Made by a program: the position numbers and the translations under genes. A stretch of 64,000 nt of DNA from Berghia stephanieae (lineage: Eukaryota > Mollusca > Gastropoda > Nudibranchia > Aeolidiidae), in the NCBI GenBank assembly GCA_034508935.3, contig CM067442.1, positions 92,997,291-93,061,290 on the forward strand, read 5' to 3'. Each line of letters opens with the position of its first letter. Within the stretch, counting starts at the first letter, position 1. The notes under the pieces were generated by a model. That model was not told the origin of the DNA, did no database searches, and worked only from the letters and a program-made list of their open reading frames with translations. Shown one piece after another: positions 11,601 to 24,200 of the stretch.

Positions 11601-14600
11601 CTTCTCTACCATCACCACCATTACTACTACCTCTACCAAATCATCATCCCAACCACCACCACTTTTACAACCACCACAACATCATCATCCCTACCACAAC
11701 AACTACTACAACCACCACCACATCAACATCCCCACCACCACCACCATTGCTACAACTACTACCGCATCATCCATACCACCACCATTACAACTGCCACCAC
11801 ATCATCATCCCTGCAAACCACAACCACCATACCATCACTCCTGTCAACACTACTACAACCACCACCACACCATTACTACTACCACCATTACTACAACAAC
11901 CACCACACCATCACTCTGACCGCCACTACTACAACCACCACCAAATCATCCTACCTATCATGAGTACTACAATTACCACCACACTTTCATCTCTACCACA
12001 AGTACTATAACCATTACACCATCATACCAAATAATCATGTAAGTGTTTTTTATAGTGAAAATTTTGGGTGGGTAGTGGGTGTTGAACCCTCCTCATCACC
12101 ATTATTCTCTGCTATGACAAATTACTAAACAAAAACAAACACTACTACAGCAGCTAATGATGGAGCAACATTGCTTGGTGTTGTGTGATCATGACTAACC
12201 AACAGAGGGAAATGACTTGTAATTTAATTCATGGAAATCTTTGGATTATGTCGACTTCCAACTCAAGAATGCTTCGGCATTAAGCACGCCTAAGCCTCTT
12301 CCCCATGACTATGCTTAAAGGCGGCATGGACTGTGCTCGTGGGGAAGAATTCCATTTTCACTGCCTATTTCATCCCGACATAATATGGCTTTGATATGAT
12401 GAGTTACTTATAATCGGTTTATTGCTCACAATCTTGAGCAATTCTTTTACAGGGTCTACACTTATTTAACGATAAATGGGATGTTTATTAATGCTAATTA
12501 GTGTATAACATTTGTACCTACATATGCATCCTTTTTATTTCTCACTGCTTCACAGTTCTTCTACAATGGAGAATATTTGTTTGTTTCTCAATTGTTGTAC
12601 TTTATTATTGCGTTTTTTACTGCTCATAATGAGCGTTTTTAACTCCAACTGATTCTTTAAATATGCATATATTATATTAAAAAGGCTGCATTCTCACTTT
12701 TTTAATAAACAATGCTCAGTATGTTTATGAAGAGTTACAATTAGAACACTGAAGTACCACAGATTTCAACAGTATTCTTTTCTCATCATTTGGCTTTGCC
12801 AACAAATGCATCATGTATGCAATCTTTTAAATTTCTTTTTCTCTCCGCGATATGGTCAATTGTGTTTTTAAATTCTCTATTTCTCCTTTACTTTTCAGTC
12901 ACGGAAAGAGCTAAGCATGCCCTGGAAATTGCTGAAAACCAAGACTTTTCCTCTTACGATGGGTAAATAAACAAATGGCAATTTCAAAGTACAAAATTTA
13001 AAATTAATAACTCACAGAAAATCTACTTACAAGACCAGAGTAATCAGGCTCTTTTAATATTTTGATAGAGTTAATGCTCCTGTTTCAGTGTTATATACTA
13101 CCAATCATTGCTATGGACTTTCATTACATGCTTTATTGAAAATGAAGAAAGGGTCAATTAGAGCCACCTGATTCTTGGATCTGGAGTTTTTCCTAGTTTC
13201 TCTAGTATAAAACAAACAATCATAATTGCTCGTTATCCTCTTAATTGAATATTATTTTTTTGCAAAGAATTCCCACCAAATCCAGATAAGGTCTAGCTGC
13301 CCAAGCACAGGGAGATTGAAAATTTTAGTAATATCTTTTTCTAATGACAGATGAAGATTATTTCGATTTTTTTTGTTTTTGTTCTCCTAGAATTGTTGTA
13401 CTTGGTGGCGATGGGACCTACCATGAAATTGTTCAAGGCTTGACTATCCAGACACAGAAAACAGCTGGTGTGGAGTACCATGATAAAAATGTCAAATTAA
13501 AACCCTTGTCAAAACCAATTGGTATTATTCCTACAGGTCAGTTGTGGCAATTTAGACTTTCTTACCGCGCATATTGCATTTTTGTTTGTTAAAGAATTTG
13601 TAAACCCTTAAAAGTTTCTCATGACTGTGAAATAAAGTAGATATAAATACAAGAACAAACTTTCTAAAAATCATAAAAATCAATCTACCCTTTCCGCAGG
13701 ACATCAAAGGACATCAAATGCTTTTGCATTATTTGTTTATTATAGCATATGCAGTGCTTTATCTGACACACATTCTTAGTGAGATTACATTCATAACACC
13801 TCTTCCCAATTTTCACCACAGTTATATAGCGCTTTATGCAAGTTTAGTGGATATTACGTTTATAAAGGCTCATGCTTTTTTAAAATTTAATATATATAAT
13901 GATAAAAAATAGATGAAAAGTTAATTTTCACCATGGATGTTTGACTATGCCAAATGCACTTAAAAATTTCCCCCCAAATTTATATTGATCCTAATTTCAA
14001 TTGCATACTTGACAAACAACTGCCCATTTACACGGGTGTATATTATCAGCATCTTATTGTTACTTCATCAGTGAATGTTTGCCCTTTTCTGTAACTTTTC
14101 TACAGCCTTGTGGACAATTTTGAAATCACCTCTGGCAATGTAAATACGCTTCTGAGTGGAGAATATTAGTGTCCAAATGCATTACGACTGATGCATTTGA
14201 CCTTAATGAGATTTGGAATGTCATTCTCATTTTAATTGAAAAGTTGACTTCAAATGAAGGGCTTTTACTTTATTGAAATGGAAATCATACTTTTTAAAAT
14301 GTAGGAATCAAATTATCATAGTTATAAATGCATTGTCTTACTTCAATAATTCAAGTAATTGATTTCAATTAATAATTACTGTGATAGCCACCAAAAGAAA
14401 AAAAATTACAAAAATTGGGGGAACATTTATGATTCGCACAGTCTGGAGCACCAAACATTTTAAAAAATGATTTTAAAAGTGGTTTTAACAAATGAAAAAT
14501 TCATTCCTTTATTGATAGTGATGATAATATGCCTAAAAATCTTGAGATTTTAATGTAAGTGTAACAGTATTATGTAAAAGAACTTTATAGATTCTCTTCT

Positions 14601-17600
14601 CAGCGATGACAAACTTACTTGTTAGACTTAAAACAGTGAATAAATTCTATAATACCAACTGAATTAAAAAACAAAATCAAATCAGAGAAAACAGAAACAA
14701 ATCATGAATGTTTACAACTTATACAGGCACACTGTGATCTCACATATCTTTGAGAATTTAAATTGATGATCAAAAAATATATATTTCAGGTACTGGCAAT
14801 GGACTGTCAGGGTGGTTCAATGGAGTTCAAGATGTAGAGACTGCCGTTCTTAGAGTTATCAGAGGTTTGTATAAGAATTATCTTGGAATTTGCCTTAAGG
14901 AATAATATTTCAAATTTAGAACCATCAATGAAACAACTTTAAGCACTTGGAGCATGGTGATTCTGTCATTCCATGGAAATGGACTTTGTAAAGTTTCATA
15001 CTTGTTTATTTTTTTTTTTTACTAATATATTGCTATTTTTGTTTACAGCTTTTCTGCTCTTGCATCTAATACCTGATTTTCTTATGCCTGCCCACATATA
15101 ATGTTGTGGTCACAACAAAACCTAAATTAGGTAAGAGGGCTTGAGACAGCATTGTGATACCTTTAGGAAAGATATTTTGCACACATTTTCGTTCTATTGG
15201 AGATGAATGTTGAATTTGGAGTTCCCTCCTGAGTTGTTTTTGTAGGAACATTTTAGGCAAATGCCTAGGAGGCTGTCTTGTTCTAAGCGTTTAATGCACA
15301 TTGTTCCATCATTAGTAGATCAAAAAAGAAATGCCAAGTGCTTACAGCATGGCATCATGGAGAATAAGTGCGATTTAAATGAAATCTTTTCTTTTTCTTT
15401 TATTCTCATGAGTTTGTCTTCAATTAAAGCAAGAGAAAATATATTTTTCTTTCATCAATCCATTTAAAACAGAGACATACATCAATAATATTGTGAAATC
15501 ATTTCTTACTTTAAAAAAACAACAGGAGTGCATCACTCAGCATCAATTTTTTCTGTACACAATGATGGAAAGCTGTTTGCAATTTGTGGACTTCTTATTG
15601 GATATGGATTTTTTTCTGACATGATAAAGAGGACTGATGAATTACGTTGGATGAAAAGAGCTCGGTACCCATGTAAGATTATGACTTCTGTCATCAATAA
15701 AGTAGTGTTGTCATTTACAGAGCAGGTCACAAACATCGTTTTAAAAAATATTTATGTTAATGATGATTTGGCACAGGTGTATGGATTGTGATTTTTATAC
15801 ATCTAGCATACAGTATCAAGAAATCTTATGTAATGATTTTATTTTAAATAATCAAGAAATAATTTGGAATTAATCATTTCATCGTTTAGGATTATAAAGA
15901 TATTTTTCCTTGTCCTCAACCACCTGGTACCCATTACTATCTGCTATAAGTTAACATACATAGAAGCCTAACCTAATCACTCACTGCTGCTTTGACAAGG
16001 AAGCTAGACTAAAAATATGATCATAGGACAAAAGGTCAACCATGGTCTGTGAGTATCATGTATTCTATCAATTAAGCTAGTTGAACCCTGTATATGTGTG
16101 GTGATCTGACAAAACCTGTCAGATGTCGGGTTCCCAATTTATTATGTATTTGGATGGAGGCACCATTTCTGAATAAAATTTGGTTTAATTTTGTAATTGT
16201 CTGAATTAGGGCCCAGCTTATTTACATTTGAAGGGAGGGATGTCAAATAAAAAAAAATTGGAGAAAATGGCTTTTAAAAACAAAACATACGTATTAATTG
16301 CAAATTATTTAAAATACAGTTACATTATCATCACAACAGCACTTGTTCGCTACATTCATACCCAAAAATTAAAAAAAATAAAGCCCTTCTGTATCACAAA
16401 CCAAAAATTTTGATTTCCCCCCCCCCCCCTTTGTCCCTTCTTGCCTCTGCGATGTGGTACTTTAGGAGGAGCTTACTTCCTTGCTGCCTGATTGCTCTCT
16501 AACTCACCTAGGACAAGAGGGTAATAGAGTAACCAGATCCTAAACACTTTTATGAAGAAATTTTAGAAATGGCAAACAGAAAAAGATCACTGATAACAAA
16601 AATCATCAAACGCCAAATGGAATTTTTAGGACACATTATCCGCCACCCTGGTTTGGAAATACTCGCCTTGACTGGAAAGATGAATGGAAAAAGAATAAGA
16701 GGAAGACAAAGAATAACGTATTTGAAAGGGATAAGAACTTGGACAGATGAAGCTGAGAAAGGTGGCGCTGCTTTAATAGAATTGGCAAGAGATAAATCAG
16801 CTTGGCGGAAGATGACCTCCGACGTCTGCTTCAGATATGGAACTACATGAGATGAGAAACACTTTTATAAATGAAAGATCTTATTTGATTAGACAAATAC
16901 CACCATCTCTCTGCAATTTGGATGAATGACAGATGGTATTTTGTCTCTGACTGAGACTGCACCTCTCGAAATTGAAGTCGAAGTACGTACCATCACTGCC
17001 ACTATCATCATCACTTTCAGTGACTAAATTGTTGTCATCTCTCATATCACAAAACTAACTCGCGCGACATCTGACTGATTTTTTCAGATCACCAAATATA
17101 TGGGATGACATACAATTATTTACTGTTTATATTTATTTTTCATTGTTATCATTTTTACTTTTTATATGGTGCCAGATACTCTTTTGACTAGTATGTTTGG
17201 CAAGACAAGGGGATGGCATTGTGATTTGGAGTATCAGGTTAAATCTGATGTGCCAGGTGGAGAAAATACCAGGTAATTTTGTTTGAAAAAAGAAAACTGT
17301 TATTTTTCAGTTGTTTTTTTTATTTTTTTCCCCAGTAACTTCAGCATTAGTTTGTCAATTCCTTACGACCTACATTTTCTTCTCTCAGTTTTTTAAATGT
17401 CAAAAGACAGAAAACTTTTTTTTAACCCTGTCAACAATATATGATAATACCCTCTGTTGATGAACAAAAGGTGGTGACTACTGCTGGGATCTTTGACCTC
17501 TTCAACTCCTACATATTTGTTGTCCCCTTTCACATAGCTAATTGTCCTTATCATTGAGTAAAGTGACTTGGTTCTGCTAAGGATGTGACCGATCACTGAA

Positions 17601-17619
17601 AGAGAGTCAGATTTAGTTA

Positions 17620-17656
<37 letters not shown>

Positions 17657-18326
17657 GTGATTGTGTGTGTGTGTTTTATGTTATTTTGTTATGCAAATTA
17701 TCTCTCAACGTGAATATGCAGTAGGTCACTCGCCATAAGCCATTTTTTTATAATAATAAATCATTGAGCAAGGGTTCACGTTGTTCTCTTGCTAGTAGGG
17801 GAAGTCACTCTTTTTTATGTTCATTAAATAGGAATTGTTTCCTCATGCGTTTGTTTACGGAACATTCCCCCTTCGCCCCTCCTCCTCTTAGATATGATAT
17901 AAATAATCCTTGCTTCTCTCATTGTATTAAAATCATTACAGTGCAAGTGAGAATACAGAACAGGGGGCAGAATGTGGAGCAAGTGGTATGTTGTTTACAT
18001 TGGAGAAACATTGATATTAATTTCCATGCATTGTAGTTATGATGTAAAATACTGTTTGTCCTTTAAGGTATGCTTATCTAGGTTTTCAACTAGCTGTATA
18101 AACAAAATTGATGAACATGTACAAAGGTCACTGTGTCAGCTAAAGAGTATGATTATCCAGTAGGCCAACACTTAGCCATGAGGAACAATTTAGATAACTA
18201 TTAAATATAAGCACATGCCACTTTTAAGTTTATCATCAGGAAAATGATAACAGTGGTGAAAATTGTAATAATAATAATAATAATAATAATAATGATAATT
18301 ATAATAATAATAGTAATAATAATGAA

Positions 18327-18397
<71 letters not shown>

Positions 18398-18408
18398 TAA
18401 TAATAATG

Positions 18409-18474
<66 letters not shown>

Positions 18475-21167
18475 TTTTTATACTAATGGACATTATGTCA
18501 CATGAATCTAAAACAAGGAAGATTAATCAAATTCATTATTGACTGGTTTTCAAGCTCTTACGAACTTTTTGTCATGTCTAATGGGGCCTAACACTATTTA
18601 ACCTTTACAACATTGATAATCTGATTGAGTTTTTTCTGTTTCCATATTCAGCTTTCGTTGATTAGAGAAAGTTGGCCCTTTTTTTTTTGACAGTCATTTG
18701 TAAAGCTTATGGAAGTGGTCAAACACCTTTTAGCCTCGTCCCATTGCTTCTTGATAATAGTTTGTATAATTTCATTTTTATATTAATAAAAAAAAATTTT
18801 GAAATAGAAAATGGACAAAAACTACACTTTAGACCTGTAAATTCTCAGTCAATTAACCGAAATCAGTCATTTCGTAAAATTCAAATATTATGTTAAAAAA
18901 TGAAAGAAAGAAATGAAGAAAGAAGGAATTCATGAATCGTAGTCGAATGACCGTAAAGTAATTAGGAATGTTCCACAGCGCTACGCATAGCTCAGGGGCC
19001 ATTTATATTAACTATGGATATGTTGCCAAGGCTAAGCGACACTTTTTAGAATTGCCGTGTCTGGTGTCTGAACACATCCCAGTGTATTTTCACATAGCCT
19101 TCGTGAAATTATTTCCAAACCTGTCGTGATCCCAATGGTAGCCAATTTTAATTGAGCCGCTGAGCGATAAATTTCACTGTTTCGTCTAAGCCAAAATGAC
19201 CACATTTACCTGGTGGAACGTAAAAGTATGAAAAAGTAAAATGCGAAAGTCAGAAGTGCTTTATGTTGACACCTTCAAATCGGAAGTTCTATGATTGCTA
19301 CAAGCACATCTCGATTGCCTCGCATTGTAAACAAACTGGTTGACCGTTTCTAGTTTCTTCACTGATTGGGTACCTAATTATAAAGAACAATGGTAAGTAG
19401 CCTAATTAATTCCAGCGCAAGTTAGTTTTCTGCCATTGTTGTGCTCAAGCGAGTTTGCTGTTTTCTATTCATTTCGATTCTTTGGATTTTTCCACTACGA
19501 ATTAAGAAGAGGTTCTGTCAATTTTTATAGAGCTCATTTACAGGTCTATACACTTATATTTACACTTTTTTTGGTATCGAGCAGTATTGATTAAGGGGCA
19601 AAATTACCTAGTACTGATATCAATTAGTGCCCATTCTTACACACTTTTTCCTTTGGATTTTTGATTTTCACTTGTTTTCATAAATGGATTACTGAGAAAA
19701 ATCAAGATAAATTGAAAGCACATTTATTAAAAGTTGAGCTCTGACATTCGGTGTAAATGTGTTGAACTTGTGTTAGATTGAGATTGTATACTTGTCATTG
19801 GGGCTTTGACTTAACATGGGGTGTGCTTTATTGAATTCCCACATAGAATAGGATTTATGCTTTTGTGTTCCTCCAAATTAATCTGATCATCTTAATGTTG
19901 AAGGCTTGATATGTTCTAGTGTCAGGTGGGTGTGGAGTGAGGGGGTGGGGGGTGGGATTAATTCAGCTACGGTTACCTTAAGTGATTGGTTTTATTGCCA
20001 TCGATTTACAATTCTTATACAGTTGAGATTTTCTTCATTTGCAAGAATGACCATTTTGACCGTCCAAAAACGTTGGATTTGTAGTAACATTCTCTAATAG
20101 ATTGTTCTAGATGGCCAATCAGTCTTCTTTTCAACCTCATTGTGAGCCAATAAAATAATCGAAAATATTATGTGATCTTTGAATAAAACTGTTACAGTAA
20201 CAATACACTGCATTTTTAAGGCACTTTTTCATATCATGCTCATAAGGTGCACCAATGCAATTGTTTTAAAAACAGCAAAGCCTTGAATCCTTTTAATATA
20301 TCCTGTTGATGGGCAAAGTCATCAACTGTTTGAAAGTTGGTACCAGATGCAAGTGATATTTCTAAATTTTAAACTTCCTCCTCATGATGTGCAGGAGTTT
20401 GTTCCTTGAAAATTAAGCTGTCTATGGGATTGGTTGGATGTATCAAAATGTATTTTTTTGAGAGTTAATATGACTGAAACTGCTTAGAAATTTAATTGTG
20501 CATGGTATGTGCTAGTATAGTCAATGCATTTTCTTTTTTGCTGCGCTTAAGAACATATCTTGCAACATATTATTTACAGCCTTTACAACCTAGATATTCT
20601 CTTGATGTGAATCATTTTCTTCAAAGTTATCTACTGTCACATAAAAGTACCTCTGTCCTCATTTAACCCCACTCCGATGAACAGTAAATTTTTTGTTAAA
20701 ATATCTATTTTCCAAATGTTTTTGGGATAGTTCATGAGATAGTTTGTTGACATCTTTGTAATATTTTCTTCTTATTCACTTAACAAAAACAAATTAAAGT
20801 TTTAACCCTCACTGCTTCAGCATCAAATGCTCTTTTCCCTCTTTTTCTTCAGACGCAAAATGGATAAAACATGACAGCAAGGGCAGAATTTATAAAGGTG
20901 TATCAGCATTTATTGCAAACCTTGACAGGAATGGGGAAAGACTTGTCATCGATGTTTCATCAGATAATGTGGACCTAATGGTTGACAATGGCTGCTCCAC
21001 TTTCGGCTTGCTAAAGGTTGTGTACAAATCAATGTATGGGAAGGAGACTGAGGTGAGTGTGTATATATTGTACTTAGTAGTGTACTTGATTCCTGCTTCA
21101 AAATATGGTATTTTTTCTTCTTCTTCTTCTTCTTCTTCTTCTTCTTCTTTCTTCTTCTTCTTCTTCT

Positions 21168-21214
<47 letters not shown>

Positions 21215-24200
21215 TCATTCTTCGCCTCCTCTTCCTCCTCCTCCTCCTCCTCTTCCTCCTCATTCCTTTTAAGTCTGTAACTTCAATTTTGAAGATTCCA
21301 CAGACGACAGTATTATTCTTTCATTGGAGATGTGAGACTATTCCACTGTCTCAATGTTGATGGTATGAACGAGAACAAGTGGGCATCCACTCTTGAGTGG
21401 AGAACTGTACACTTGGATGGCTTCCAGGCAGTCATTTTCATTATTTATTTCTCTTAATATATTAGGAGAGACATTTATATGTGGCTTACATATGACAACA
21501 ACAAATTTAACAATTTTTCTTTCTGATAATGTGAAGTAAACCAGTTTTCTCCCAATGTGGATTTTTTTTTTGCTCGTGTACTGTTCATAGTCTGAGTGGT
21601 ACTAAGCTGTTAGAAGCTGTGGACTGTAAAAAGTAATGAACAAAAATGAATAAAACAGCTTCAAAAAAGAAGCCGTGTTTAGTATTTTGTTCTTTTTTGA
21701 ATTGTTATATTCGTTTTTGTTTATTATTCATAGCCTCTTACTTTTGATTTAGTCATGGGTTTCATTACCAGTTTGCTCCGAATGCGTAATTTTTTTGCTT
21801 ATGCAGTATTCATAGCCTCTTACTTTTGATTTACTGCTACATACATTTTAACACCAGTTTTAGTTATTGGATTAGTTTTCTTTCTAATAGACAGGACTAT
21901 TTCCAATATAATGATTCCTTTTCAATCAACTTTGTTTTGTCTTGCAAACCAATCATGACTGATTTTATTTAACCATTCTATTTAATTTACTTTTATAAGT
22001 AATATTGCCAGAGACTCAGCGAAAAGTCTTAAATGCTTTTGATTTTATATTTGATTTAATTAAGTCAGCTTAGATCAATCTAACAATGTAATTTATGAAC
22101 AACAAGAAAGATTAAATGTACTCACCAAATCATTCTGGTATTATATCTGGGTGGACCAGATGTTCAAAATTGAATTGACAGTCAAAATGATCAGAATATA
22201 AGATAAGATATACTTTATTCATCCTTGTATGGAAATTATAATTCTGTATCACAACACAATTCGGTAATATTATATAAAAGAAATATCAATGTAAAGAAAT
22301 TAAATAAAAATTGGCAAAGAATATTTAAAGTCTTAAAAATGGTGACTATGTAATACTTATGTTGGAATTCTTACATTAGGATGTATTAAATATAAATAAA
22401 TAATCAAATGAGTATGAAAACAGTTTATAAACTGGTTAAGGTTAAATGATATTATAATAATAGTAGATAAGGATAATACAAAAAAAATTGTTATTCTGAT
22501 TGTGTAAATATTTCATCTGAGGACTAAATAAATTATTTTGCACGATCACAGTATTTTGGTTTCACCTTATTCATAGAAATATTTATGATTTGTTTCAAAG
22601 TAAAAGAAAGTGATAAGAGATTGGGTAGGAGTTATATACAGTACTAAAGGAGTTTGGCCCCCTCATTATGCATAATTTTCCAAAAATCGGTTGACACTGG
22701 GATGCTCCCTAATGACTGGCTGAAGGCAAACGTCACACCTGTATTAAAAAAAGGCAACAAAAATAAAGCAGAGAACTACCGTCCAATCTCACTGACGTCT
22801 GTAATATCCAAACTATTAGGGCATATAATCTGTAAGAACATGATGAACCACTTTGAGAACAATGACATCCTAACTGACCTGAATCATGGGTTTCGCAAAG
22901 ACAACTCCTAATAACTGTAAACGACCTGCTGAGACTCCAGAATGCCAACATTCAGGCAGACATCGGCATCCTCGACTTTTCCAAAGCATTTGATACTGTG
23001 CCCCACCAAAAACTCCTGCAGAAACTAGAAAATTACGGAATTCGTGGCTGTCTACACACATGGCTTTGTAATTTCCTCACAAAACGTACCATGAAAGTAG
23101 TCCTAGACACACCCACGAATTACGTGCCTGAGCGAGCCTTTACTCACGCTATAGGTCAGGGTGACCTCAGGGTCAAGCGGTCAATCCTGCAGGTAAAGCT
23201 GCATACAATGCATTACGTTCCAAAAACATATAAATTGAGTAACGACGTTTCCTGTTTTCAGTCTACTACCACTCCTCTTCTAGATTCACAACATATTTTT
23301 CAAAGCTTGGATATAACTGCATTTTTCTCGTTTGATATTTGTGTCTGGATTTCATTATTCTGCTGTGATTAGTTCTTTAGTTATTTACATCTGAAAAACT
23401 CAATGAATAAAATCAATTACAGGAGCTATTTATTTTTTTAAAAATTAATATTAAAATTTTGACACGACTAATTTTTAAAAAAGTTATATGGGCGCATTTA
23501 ACATTCTCTGGGCTTTCTAATGATTAAAACCATTTTATGGAGTTGTCTTTTAATATTTTATAATATTTTTTTTTCTTGCAATGCACATACAGGTAAAATG
23601 GATCACACTTTAGAGACCCACTTGAAATCTTTAAACGAACTTTGTAGAGTATGTGGTAATACAGCACTAACTCAAAAAGAAAAAAAACGTAATCGCAAAA
23701 GGTTACTGTGTAATGATTTCAAATGTGAAATACTTTTGTTATTTGATATTGACATTGGAAAAGACTTAGAAACAACACATTCAAAAGTGATATGTTACAA
23801 ATGTGTAAAAAGAATAAAAAACATGAAAGTATATAAAGGAGAACAGTTTTTAATAAACTCCTGGACTATTGTAAAAAACAGTCAGCATTTGTGGACAGAT
23901 TTTGTCCCAAGTGACATTACAATGTGCAATTTGTGCAAAACATATACAAACATACGAGTCGGCTGCATAAAAGATAGGCAATGTAGTGACATTCAAACCT
24001 TAGAAACAACGCAAGACACAAATTCTTCACACTCCACAGAAATCACCACAGAAATCACAATAGACAATGTCAGCATCTCAACAATTGATCTAACTAAAGA
24101 AACTGACACCAGCATAAGGACAGACGACATAATGTTCACATCAACTCCTAAAAAAAGCAAACCACAGACAAAAGACTTTGCGACATCCCCCATCTTCAAA

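Noticed and set aside
11468-12010. 180-residue Thr/His/Pro-rich protein
   Set aside because: Produced by a CCA/ACC-rich simple repeat; the same happens at 45977-46435.
13718-13912. Small ORF in intron 5
   Set aside because: Hydrophobic AT-driven frame without start context, splice logic or similarity.
18244-18493. Poly-Ile and poly-Leu frames
   Set aside because: Translations of (AAT)n; likewise at 51780, 56005, 61264, 61369 and 62259-62726.
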